From NCBI RefSeq assembly GCF_006783905.1, contig NZ_VFPE01000005.1, positions 124,001 through 188,000 of the forward strand: 64,000 bases of DNA, written 5' to 3'. A model generated the notes under the pieces. It was not told the origin of the DNA, did not search any database, and worked only from the letters and a program-made list of their open reading frames with translations. The DNA comes from Microbacterium kyungheense. Its GTDB lineage: Bacteria > Actinomycetota > Actinomycetes > Actinomycetales > Microbacteriaceae. Positions within the stretch are counted from its first letter, which is position 1, and the number at the start of each line of letters is the position of its first letter. Shown in pieces: positions 32,895-40,106 of this stretch. Position numbers and translations under genes: made by a program.

Positions 32895-33755
32895 ATGAAG
32901 TTCGCGCGCCTCGGCGACGCCGGTCACGAGATCCCCGTCGTCCTCGACGGGGACCGTCACCTCGACCTGCGCCCCCTCACCTCCGACATCGACGGAGACT
33001 TCCTCGCCGACGACCCCGTCGGCCGCACCGACGCCGCGATCGCCGCCGGCGAGCTGGCCGAGCTGGAGGGAGCCGGCGACCTCCGCATCGGCGCCCCCAT
33101 CGCCCGTCCGAGCGCCGTCGTGTGCATCGGCATGAACTACGCCGCCCACGCCGCCGAGTCCGGCTCGGCGCCGCCGCCGGTGCCGGTCGTGTTCCTGAAG
33201 ACCCCGAACACGGTGGTCGGCCCGAACGACACGGTGACGATCCCCCGCGGCAGCGAGAAGACCGACTGGGAGGTCGAGCTCGGTGTCGTGATCGGCCGCC
33301 GCGCGTCCTACCTCGACTCGCCCGCCGACGCCGCCGCGCACATCGCCGGGTATGTCACGGCCAACGACCTCTCGGAGCGCACCTTTCAACTCGAGGTGTC
33401 GGGCGGGCAGTGGTCGAAGGGCAAGTGCGCGCCCGGCTTCAACCCCACCGGGCCGTGGCTGGTCACGCCCGACGAGGTCGACCCGCAGGCGCTGCAGCTG
33501 CGGAGCTTCGTCAACGGCGAGCCGCGACAGGACTCGTCGACCGCGGACATGATCTTCCCCGTCGACCACATCGTGTGGCACCTGTCGCAGTTCCTGACGC
33601 TCGAGCCCGGCGACCTCGTGCTCACCGGCACGCCGCAGGGCGTGGCGCTCTCGGGCCGCTTCCCCTACCTCGCGCCGGGCGACGTCGTCGACATCGAGAT
33701 CGAGGGCATCGGCGCACAGCGTCAGGAGTTCGTCGCGTGGGAGGCATCCCGATGA
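32895..33755 (+). CDS. Fumarylacetoacetate-hydrolase family: 2,4-diketo-3-deoxy-L-fuconate hydrolase
   Basis: 286 residues. FAH-fold motifs: [33 protein letters not shown], the metal-binding [11 protein letters not shown] and the [15 protein letters not shown] block, ending with [10 protein letters not shown]. The last step of the non-phosphorylating fucose pathway cleaves 2,4-diketo-3-deoxy-L-fuconate to pyruvate and L-lactate. The ATG at 32895 follows CAGGAGA. The stop overlaps the start of the SDR gene (ATGA). It is divergent from the dehydratase, under the same operator. Confidence 0.93.
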   Translation: MKFARLGDAGHEIPVVLDGDRHLDLRPLTSDIDGDFLADDPVGRTDAAIAAGELAELEGAGDLRIGAPIARPSAVVCIGMNYAAHAAESGSAPPPVPVVFLKTPNTVVGPNDTVTIPRGSEKTDWEVELGVVIGRRASYLDSPADAAAHIAGYVTANDLSERTFQLEVSGGQWSKGKCAPGFNPTGPWLVTPDEVDPQALQLRSFVNGEPRQDSSTADMIFPVDHIVWHLSQFLTLEPGDLVLTGTPQGVALSGRFPYLAPGDVVDIEIEGIGAQRQEFVAWEASR

Positions 33756-34510
33756 CCGCGCAGCTGGACGGCCTCGTCGCCATCGTGACGGGCGGCGCGT
33801 CGGGCATCGGCGCCGCCATCGCGCGCGCTCTCGCCGACGAGGGCGCGCAGGTCGCCGTGCTCGACCGCGACCCCTCCGGCGCCGAGGAGCGGTTCGCCGC
33901 GTTCGCCGCCGACGTCTCGTCCCGCGCGGAGGTGGATGCCGCCGTCGCAGCCGTCGCGGAGCGCTTCGGCCGCATCGACATCGTCGTCAACAACGCCGGC
34001 ATCGGCGCGCAGGGCGACATCGCGGCGAACGACGACGACGAGTGGGCGCGCGTCCTGTCGATCAACGTCACCGGCATCGCGCGCGTGACGTCGGCCGCGC
34101 TGCCATGGCTGCGGCAGTCGCCCGCCGCCGCGGTCTGCAACACGTCGTCGATCGCCGCCACCGCAGGTCTGCCGCAGCGGGCGCTGTACAGCGCGTCGAA
34201 GGGCGCCGTGCTGTCGATGACCCGCGCGATGGCCGCAGACCACCTGCGCGAGGGGATCCGCGTCAACGCCGTGAATCCCGGCACGGCCGACACGCCGTGG
34301 ATCGGGCGGCTGCTCGATTCCGCCCCCGACCCGGCCGCCGAGCGCGCCGCCCTCGAGGCTCGGCAGCCGCACGGCCGCCTCGTCTCGCCGGAGGAGGTCG
34401 CGGGGGCCGTCCTGTACCTCGTGAGCCCGCAGTCCGGCTCGACCACCGGCACCTACATCGAGGTCGACGGCGGCATGGCCGCCCTGCGCCTGCGTCCCGC
34501 CGGCAGCTGA
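33752..34510 (+). CDS. SDR: 2-keto-3-deoxy-L-fuconate dehydrogenase
   Basis: 252-residue classical SDR: TGGASGIGAAIA cofactor motif, NNAGIGAQGDI, the Ser/Tyr/Lys set in NTSSIAATAGLPQRALYSASK (end Lys at the catalytic position), and NPGTADTPW. In context it oxidises 2-keto-3-deoxy-L-fuconate to the 2,4-diketo acid, the substrate of the co-translated hydrolase. No terminator with a T tract follows; a perfect 17-bp-arm hairpin begins 24 bp past the stop. Confidence 0.92.
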   Translation: MTAQLDGLVAIVTGGASGIGAAIARALADEGAQVAVLDRDPSGAEERFAAFAADVSSRAEVDAAVAAVAERFGRIDIVVNNAGIGAQGDIAANDDDEWARVLSINVTGIARVTSAALPWLRQSPAAAVCNTSSIAATAGLPQRALYSASKGAVLSMTRAMAADHLREGIRVNAVNPGTADTPWIGRLLDSAPDPAAERAALEARQPHGRLVSPEEVAGAVLYLVSPQSGSTTGTYIEVDGGMAALRLRPAGS

Positions 34511-34533
34511 CCGCTGCGCCCGACGTGATGGCT

Positions 34534-34569
34534 GGTGGATGCCGGCGGCCCCGGCCGCCGGCATCCACC
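34534..34569. repeat. Hairpin of the GTGGATGCC/GGCATCCAC family
   Basis: Seventeen-base perfect arms (34534-34550 and 34553-34569, beginning GGTGGATGCCGGCGGCC) with a 2-base loop, between convergent genes. It has the same core as the palindromes at 6295 and 7618 and no T tract on either side. Confidence 0.85.
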
Positions 34570-34609
34570 CACTGCTCGCCGATGCGCGCACTTTCCCCAC
34601 GCCCATGCC

Positions 34610-34683
34610 CAGAACAGGTGTTTCGGCGCACGCAGGACGTTTTGCCCGCGATTGCGCCTCCGCTCACCAGAACACCTGTTCTG
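34610..34683. repeat. Two-tier hairpin element, copy E
   Basis: Outer arms CAGAACAGGTGTT (34610-34622) and AACACCTGTTCTG (34671-34683) are perfect. The inner stem GGCGCA/TGCGCC is at 34625-34630 and 34653-34658. The inner sequence GCAGGACG and the right-hand CCTCCGCTCACCAGA resemble copies C and D (GCAGGACG, CCTGCGTTCGCCAGA), although the outer arms are different. It lies between convergent fucose genes. Confidence 0.7.
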
Positions 34684-34733
34684 ATCGACGAGCAGGGCCA
34701 GCGGGGCTCACCCGCGCTCCGTAACCCTGCCCG

Positions 34734-35573
34734 TCAGCGCAGCCCGTACACGCGCTCGGCGTTGGCCGCCAGCACGGCGTCGGTGTCGCCGATGCGATCG
34801 GCGGCCCAGGTCGACACCGTGTCGAGCCAGCGGCCGTACGGGCCCGACACGGGCCAGTCCCCGCCGAACAGCAGGCGCTCGGGGCCGAAGGCGTCCAGCG
34901 CGACGTCCAGGAACGGCCGCACCTGCGCGGCGGACCACTCCCCTGACGACTCTGCGGGCAGCCCCGACAGTTTGCAGATCACGTTCGGGCGCTCGGCGAG
35001 CGCGGCGAGCGCCCGTGCCCAGGGCGTGCCCCCGGCGGGGGCGGCGGCATCCACGTCCCCCACGGCGGGCTTGCCGAGGTGGTCGAGCACGATCGTGAGC
35101 TCGGGCACGGCGTCGGCGAGCGCGATCACGTCGGGCAGCTGGTGCGCGCGGACGCACGCGTCGAACGTGAGGCGGGCGGATGCCACGGCCTGCGCCGCCG
35201 CGCGGAACCCGGGCCGCCCGGCGAAGCCGTCGGGCTCGGACTGCAGCAGCCGGCGCACCCCGACCACGAGCGGGCGCGCCGCGTACGCGACCAGGTGCGC
35301 CTCGGTCGCGGCCGGGTCCTCGAGCGGGGCGCGGGCGACGATGCCCCGCACGCCGACCCGCTCGGCCAGCGCAGCGACCCCGTCCACCTCGGCGACGGAC
35401 TGGGCAGGCGCGCACTCGGCCTGCACGAAGACGAAGCCCGGCTCGGCGGGGACGTCGGCCAGGGCGGCGTCCAGCTCGTCGGGCCCGAAACGTCGGAGCA
35501 GCGCCCCCTCGAGCCAGTCGTAGTCGAGCAGATCGGGATCCCACAGGTGCAGATGGCTGTCGACGACGCGCAT
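34734..35573 (-). CDS. Amidohydrolase-2 family: L-fuconolactonase
   Basis: 279 residues, TIM-barrel metal-dependent hydrolase. VVDSHLHLWDPDLLDYDWL at the N terminus (HxH motif), LDHLGKPAV at the centre and LLFGGDWPVSGPYG near the C terminus (catalytic Asp) are typical of L-fuconolactonase/L-rhamnonolactonase. It opens L-fucono-lactone to L-fuconate, step 2 of the pathway. The ATG at 35573 (AGGATGG at correct spacing) is preferred over the one at 35582. It is divergent from the regulator gene; the operator at 35586-35598 lies directly in front of it. Confidence 0.92.
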   Translation of the reverse strand: MRVVDSHLHLWDPDLLDYDWLEGALLRRFGPDELDAALADVPAEPGFVFVQAECAPAQSVAEVDGVAALAERVGVRGIVARAPLEDPAATEAHLVAYAARPLVVGVRRLLQSEPDGFAGRPGFRAAAQAVASARLTFDACVRAHQLPDVIALADAVPELTIVLDHLGKPAVGDVDAAAPAGGTPWARALAALAERPNVICKLSGLPAESSGEWSAAQVRPFLDVALDAFGPERLLFGGDWPVSGPYGRWLDTVSTWAADRIGDTDAVLAANAERVYGLR

Positions 35574-35585
35574 GCACACCATCCT

Positions 35586-35604
35586 GACATCCGATGTCTA
35601 CGAT
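35586..35604. promoter_or_regulatory. Operator and -10 box of the fucose regulator gene
   Basis: GACATCCGATGTC (35586-35598) is an inverted repeat with one central base, directly followed by TACGAT (35599-35604), which ends 6 bases before the GTG at 35611: a leaderless promoter with the operator abutting the -10. Occupancy should block this promoter (autorepression), and the site is also only 13 bases from the lactonase start. It has the same core as the site at 32828-32838. Confidence 0.75.
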
Positions 35605-35610
35605 GGAGAC

Positions 35611-36291
35611 GTGGCCGTCACCGACGAAGCGATCTCGAAGATCAAAGACATGATCGTCCGCGGCGAACTGACCCCCGGATCACGGCTTCCTCCCGAGAAG
35701 GAGCTGGCCGAGCGCCTGGGGCTCTCGCGCAGCTCGATGCGCGAGGCCGTCAAGGCGCTGGAGGTCATCCGCGTGCTCGACGTCCGCCGCGGCGACGGCA
35801 CGTACGTCACGAGCCTCGAGCCCCGGCTGCTGCTCGAAGCGATCTCGTTCGTCGTCGACCTGCACGACGACGACTCTCTACTGGAGATCTTCGCCGTGCG
35901 CCGCGTGCTCGAGTCGCACGCCACCGGACTCGCCGCTCAGCGCGCCGATGACGCCGCCGTCGCCGAGCTCGAGGCCGAACTCACCGCGGCCTCGCTCGAG
36001 GCCGACGTCGACGCGCTCGTCACGCATGACGTGCGCTTCCACGCCGCGATCGCCCGCCTCGCGGGCAACGCCTACCTGGCGAGCCTGCTCGAGAGCCTCA
36101 CCAGCCAGACGATCCGCGCCCGCGCCTGGCGCGGTCTGACCCAGGCGGGCGCTGTCGAGCGCACCCTCGCCGAGCACCAGGCGATCCTCGATGCCATCGC
36201 CGACCACGACGTCGAGCTCGCCACGGCGGCCGCCCAGGTGCACATCTCGGGCATCGAACGCTGGCTGCGCCAGGCCCGCGACCGCACCTGA
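35611..36291 (+). CDS. GntR/FadR-family transcriptional regulator of the fucose genes
   Basis: 226 residues counting from the GTG at 35611. Winged-helix domain with GSRLPPEKELAERLGLSRSSMREAVKALE (conserved FadR helix-turn-helix, cited as recognised region 23-51) and a wing DVRRGDGTYV. The FCD effector domain has the metal-binding pattern: Asp in FAVRRVLE context, HDVRFHAAIARLAGN, and EHQAILDAI. It probably represses the divergent fucose operons and is relieved by a pathway intermediate. The frame extends 13 codons upstream through the operator; the GTG is preferred because of the leaderless -10 spacing. Confidence 0.92.
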   Translation: MAVTDEAISKIKDMIVRGELTPGSRLPPEKELAERLGLSRSSMREAVKALEVIRVLDVRRGDGTYVTSLEPRLLLEAISFVVDLHDDDSLLEIFAVRRVLESHATGLAAQRADDAAVAELEAELTAASLEADVDALVTHDVRFHAAIARLAGNAYLASLLESLTSQTIRARAWRGLTQAGAVERTLAEHQAILDAIADHDVELATAAAQVHISGIERWLRQARDRT

Positions 36292-36330
36292 GCGAGGTGT
36301 CGGCGGGGTCGCCGGCACCTCGGCTGTCGA

Positions 36331-36405
36331 CGACACGTGATCTCGCCGACCGCACACGCAAGCTGCGCGCGGAACGTGTGCACTCGGCGAGAGCACATGC
36401 TGTCG
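36331..36405. repeat. Two-tier hairpin element, copy B
   Basis: Left GTGATCTCGCCGA (36337-36349) pairs with TCGGCGAGAGCAC (36384-36396) with one mismatch. The outer ends CGACA/TGTCG also pair, and the inner stem GCACAC/GTGTGC is at 36352-36357 and 36376-36381. It shares CGTGTGC and TCGGCGAGAGCACATG with copy A at 22028-22097. It lies between the convergent regulator and DnaJ-NERD genes. Confidence 0.75.
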
Positions 36406-36420
36406 ACGGAGAAGAACGGG

Positions 36421-37335
36421 CTACGCGAAGCGAACGGTCTGCTGCAGGCGGGTGCGGACGTCGAAGACCTCGTTGCCGCCGATGTCGCGCGCGCCGGTGA
36501 TGCCGCGGCGCAGGATCGTGGTGAGCGCGCTGCGCGAGACGACGGCGACGCGCGTTCCGCGCACCTTGCCGAGCTCTTCGATGGGCTGCAGCACGTCCTC
36601 GTCGGGCAGCACGACGATCGCTCCGCTGAAGCGCACGCCGGCGGCGCGGGCGACGGCCCGCATGTTGCCGAGCAGCTCCGCGATGGGTGCGCCCGGCACG
36701 CCGTCGCCGATGAACTCGCCGCGGCGCAGGCGGACCGGACCGCCGAAGTCCTCCGACAGGACGCCGTAGAGCCCGCTCGGCCCCAGCACGATGTGGTCGA
36801 TCTTGGCGTCGGATCCGCCGGCGGCGACGTCGTGCCACACCGTGTAACCCATGCCGAGGTCGGCGACGATGCGCGCGGTCGCCTCCTCGGCGAGGGCGTC
36901 GGCGAGCAGCCGCCGCAGGGCCACCGGCGCCGAGCGCACCAGGGCAGGGTCGTAGGGGTCGTCGAGCGTGACGCCGCGTCCCGCCCACTCGCGGATGAGG
37001 GTCAGGTACCGCTCGCGGCGCCAGCCGCCGGGCTGCCCGAACGAGCGCGCGCGGGGGCGCGTGTCGGTCCGGGCGGCGGGAGGGCGCCAGCCCGACCACT
37101 CGGGTGCGGCGGCCTCGCCGAAGCCGTGGCCACGGTCGTAGGCGGCGCGGGCCTCGGGCGTGCCGACGAGCTCCCACGCTCGCTGCACCTGGATGAACAG
37201 GGCGGCGTCGCCGCCGGTGTCGGGGTGCGTCTGCCGCAGCCGCAGCCGGTACGCCTTGCGCAGCGTCTCATCGTCCACGGCGGGGTCCACGACGAGCACC
37301 TCGTAGGCCGATGCCGAGAGCGGACTGTCGAACAC
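36421..37335 (-). CDS. DnaJ-domain protein with C-terminal NERD-like nuclease-related domain
   Basis: 304 residues. A J-domain (about 8-68: SAYEVLVVDPAVDDETLRKAY, then RQTHPDTGGD with the HPD tripeptide) is followed by a basic linker. A C-terminal region (about 150-290) contains IDHIVLGPSGLYGVLSEDF, the core of NERD domains (usually DHIVVGPGGVFVIE), although the expected catalytic acidic/Gln residues are only partly recognisable. It probably recruits DnaK. The GTG at 37335 is preceded by GGGGAGGATCC, a strong ribosome-binding site. The function is unknown; a link to nucleic-acid processing or stress is inferred from the NERD domain. Confidence 0.82.
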   Translation of the reverse strand: MFDSPLSASAYEVLVVDPAVDDETLRKAYRLRLRQTHPDTGGDAALFIQVQRAWELVGTPEARAAYDRGHGFGEAAAPEWSGWRPPAARTDTRPRARSFGQPGGWRRERYLTLIREWAGRGVTLDDPYDPALVRSAPVALRRLLADALAEEATARIVADLGMGYTVWHDVAAGGSDAKIDHIVLGPSGLYGVLSEDFGGPVRLRRGEFIGDGVPGAPIAELLGNMRAVARAAGVRFSGAIVVLPDEDVLQPIEELGKVRGTRVAVVSRSALTTILRRGITGARDIGGNEVFDVRTRLQQTVRFA

Positions 37336-37486
37336 GGATCCTCCCCGGGGACCGCTGCCGCGGCACCTCGCGCGCGGGCCGTCTCAGATTACGTCACTCG
37401 CTCCCTGCTCCCGCACCGCGCCGGCATCCGTTCCACGCGATGGCGAAGTGGATGCCGCAGCCGCGGGCCGCGCGGCCGCCGGGCGT

Positions 37487-38056
37487 TCAGCGCTGCTCGT
37501 TCCGGCGCGCGTACGCGGCGGCGCTGCGGCTCGACAGCGCGAGCAGCACCAGGATGTCCAGCGCGAGCGACGCGAACGTCTGGTTGACGTGAATCTCCTG
37601 CCCCTGCGCCCACCAGCCGAAGAACGTCGTCGAGATCGACAGCGTCGAGATGACCATGACCGCGACGCGGGCCACGTTGCTGCCGCGCAGGACGAAGGCG
37701 GCGAACACGATGTCGAGCAGCACGAACAGCCCGCCCACCACCACGACGACCCACAGCGCCCACTGGCCCGCCTCCGCCTCGCTGACGCCGTCGAGGGTGA
37801 GTTCGACGTCGGGGTCGGCGAGGATGGCCGGCCACTGGACCGCGATGCCCGCGATCACGACCAGGCCCGCGGCCGCGCGCAGCAGCACGAGCACCGCACC
37901 GGCCACCGTCGAGGTCGGACGCCGCATGGCGGGATCGCGCTCGGGCCGCCGCAGCAGTCGCTCGGCGGGCTCGAAGGCCGGGCGCTTGTGCGGATGGTGC
38001 GCCGCCGCACCGGTGCCGGGGTGATCCGCGGGGTGCGGCATCCTCTCGTCGGTCAT
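37487..38056 (-). CDS. Four-helix membrane protein of unknown function
   Basis: 189 residues. A hydrophilic N terminus (1-45, His/Pro/Arg-rich) precedes hydrophobic segments around VAGAVLVLLRAAAGLVVIAGI, ALWVVVVVGGLFVLLDIVFAAFV, VARVAVMVISTLSISTTFFG and FASLALDILVLLALS. No enzyme motif is visible and I do not recognise the family. Its ATG overlaps the stop of the LssY_C gene (ATGA), so the two membrane proteins are translated together. Confidence 0.82.
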   Translation of the reverse strand: MTDERMPHPADHPGTGAAAHHPHKRPAFEPAERLLRRPERDPAMRRPTSTVAGAVLVLLRAAAGLVVIAGIAVQWPAILADPDVELTLDGVSEAEAGQWALWVVVVVGGLFVLLDIVFAAFVLRGSNVARVAVMVISTLSISTTFFGWWAQGQEIHVNQTFASLALDILVLLALSSRSAAAYARRNEQR

Positions 38057-38910
38057 GACGCGCCGCCGTTTTCGACGTCCGCGGCGACCTCGGGGCCGGC
38101 GCCCGCGTCGACGGCGCGGACGTCCACGATGGGCAGGTCGCCGTCGGTGCGGATGCTGTCGCCGCCGCCGTTGCGGGCGTGATAGCCGGTGGCGAAGTCC
38201 GCGATGACGTCTACGGTGACGCGCGCATCCGCGTCACGGATCGTCGTCACGATGTGGTCGCGCTCGATGTCCGTGTCGGCGTCGATCTTGTGCGTGATCT
38301 GCAGCGTGAACAGCGACAGCCCCACACGCGTGTCGAAGGTGCCGGCGGCGAGCCAGTCGACGCGGCGCCCGCCGGGCAGCAGCCAGCCGTCCGGGCACCG
38401 CCAGAACCGCACGTGGTGGCGCTGCGCGGGGTTGCCGGCGACCTCTTGCTGATACGCGAAGTCCTGCTGCCGCCCGAACAGGAACAGCGGGCTCACCGGC
38501 GCCTCGTCGTAGCTGCGGCGGGCGAGCGTCGAGGCCACGATCCGCCACGACGAGCCGAGGGTGACGGGGTCGGCGGGGGTCCACCCCGCGGCCTCGAGCG
38601 CGGCCTGGATCTGGTCGCCGGTCCCGAGGAACGCGAGGTTCACGGGGTCTCCGAGGAGTCCGTCCGATGTGCGCGTGCGCCCGATGAAGTAGTCGGGCAC
38701 GTAGATCGTCGTCAGGATGCGGTGCAAGCGCGGCAGTACGAGGTATGCCAGCAGCCCCCAGAACGCCAGGAAGAACGGGATGCCCCACCACCCGACGTTG
38801 AACGTCTCGGTGAAGCTCAGGTACGCGAGCCACACGGCCGCGAGACCCGCGAAGACGAAGAAGAACCAGTCGATCGCCACCCCGATCGAGTACGAGCGGC
38901 GTCTGGTCAC
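38053..38910 (-). CDS. LssY C-terminal-domain membrane protein
   Basis: 285 residues: two N-terminal helices (VAIDWFFFVFAGLAAVWLAYL, IPFFLAFWGLLAYLVLP), then the soluble LssY_C domain. Its landmarks are FIGRTRTSDGLLGDPVNLAF, EAAGWTPADPVT and HHVRFWRCPDG. LssY_C occurs next to PAP2-type phosphatases in other proteins; its role is not established. GTG start at 38910. It is the first gene of a two-gene membrane operon, with the HIBCH gene 12 bp upstream on the same strand, so all three may be co-transcribed. Confidence 0.85.
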   Translation of the reverse strand: MTRRRSYSIGVAIDWFFFVFAGLAAVWLAYLSFTETFNVGWWGIPFFLAFWGLLAYLVLPRLHRILTTIYVPDYFIGRTRTSDGLLGDPVNLAFLGTGDQIQAALEAAGWTPADPVTLGSSWRIVASTLARRSYDEAPVSPLFLFGRQQDFAYQQEVAGNPAQRHHVRFWRCPDGWLLPGGRRVDWLAAGTFDTRVGLSLFTLQITHKIDADTDIERDHIVTTIRDADARVTVDVIADFATGYHARNGGGDSIRTDGDLPIVDVRAVDAGAGPEVAADVENGGAS

Positions 38911-38922
38911 GATCGGCTCCCG

Positions 38923-39990
38923 TCAGCTCCAGAGCGGAATCGCCGGCTGGAACGCGAGAGCGGATGCCGCCAGCTCCGGCGGCAGGTCCGCCAGCGTCGC
39001 GGGCGACCACCGCGGCGCCCGGTCCTTGTCGATGACCTGCGCGCGGATGCCCTCGGCGAGGTCGGGCTGCGTCGTGGCGAACCACATCACGAGCCCGTAC
39101 TCCTGCGCGAGCGCGGCTCGCAGGTCGGGCAGCTCACGGGCGCTGCGCACGGCGGCGAGCGTCACGGCCAGGCCGGTGGGCGACAGCTCGCCGAGCAGGT
39201 CGGCGGTGGCCGCGGCCTCGGGCTCGGGCCGCGCACGCAGGCGCTCGACGATCTCGGGCACGGTGTCGGCGGCGAAGGCGTCGTCGATCCAGGCCCGGGC
39301 GTCTTCGAGCTTCGAGCGCGGCGGGGTCTCGTCGAACAGGAAGACGAGCTCGGCCAGCGAAGGGTCGGCACGGGTCTCCAGGGCGTCGCGGAAGCCGTCG
39401 AGGTTCTCGTGCGGCACGAAGTGATCGGCGAAGCCGGCGTAGATCGCGTCCGAGGCGTCCATCACCGCGCCGGTGAGCCCGAGGTACTCCCCCACCCGGC
39501 CGGGCGCGTGGGCCAGCAGCCACGTCCCGCCGACGTCGGGGGTGAACCCGATGCGGGTCTCGGGCATCGCCAGCTGCGAGCGCTCGGTCACGACGCGGAT
39601 CGAGGCGTGCCCGGTGACGCCGATGCCGCCGCCCATCGTGATGCCGTCCGCGAAGGCCACGAAGGGCTTCGGGTACTCGGCGATGCGGGCATTGAGCGCG
39701 TACTCCTCGCGGAAGAAGACCGCGGCGTCGTCGGCCCGGCCGCTCGTGACCTGCTCGGCGAGGCCGCGGACGTCGCCGCCCGCGCACAGGCCGCGATCCC
39801 CGGCACCGTCCAGCAGCACGACGTCGACGTCGGTGTCGGGTTCCCAGGCGTCCAGAGCCTCGTGCATGCGCTGCACCATGCCGAGGTCGAGCGCGTTGAT
39901 GGCGCGCGGCCGGTTGAGCGTGAGGCGCCCGAGTCCCGCCCGCGCCCGGACGAGGACGGTGGGCTCGGCGGCAGCGGCGGGGTCGGTCAC
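38923..39990 (-). CDS. 3-hydroxyisobutyryl-CoA hydrolase / enoyl-CoA hydratase family
   Basis: 355 residues, longer than ordinary crotonases and typical of HIBCH (valine catabolism, releasing 3-hydroxyisobutyrate from its CoA ester). LNRPRAINALDLGMVQ, GLCAGGDVRGLAEQ (oxyanion hole), ADGITMGGGIGVTGHA and PETRIGFTPDVGGTWLLA (catalytic Glu/Asp) are HIBCH hallmarks. The GTG at 39990 is used: TAACGT lies 7 bases upstream, giving another leaderless-type arrangement, and upstream codons look non-coding. Confidence 0.92.
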   Translation of the reverse strand: MTDPAAAAEPTVLVRARAGLGRLTLNRPRAINALDLGMVQRMHEALDAWEPDTDVDVVLLDGAGDRGLCAGGDVRGLAEQVTSGRADDAAVFFREEYALNARIAEYPKPFVAFADGITMGGGIGVTGHASIRVVTERSQLAMPETRIGFTPDVGGTWLLAHAPGRVGEYLGLTGAVMDASDAIYAGFADHFVPHENLDGFRDALETRADPSLAELVFLFDETPPRSKLEDARAWIDDAFAADTVPEIVERLRARPEPEAAATADLLGELSPTGLAVTLAAVRSARELPDLRAALAQEYGLVMWFATTQPDLAEGIRAQVIDKDRAPRWSPATLADLPPELAASALAFQPAIPLWS

Positions 39991-40106
39991 GTGCGCAACG
40001 TTACCGGGCGCCACAACTTCCCTCACGGTGACGCCGGATTTCCGCCAGGATGGGACGGAGTGCCGCGACGAGGCGGCGTCGCCCCGCACGACGAGAGGGT
40101 TCAGGC

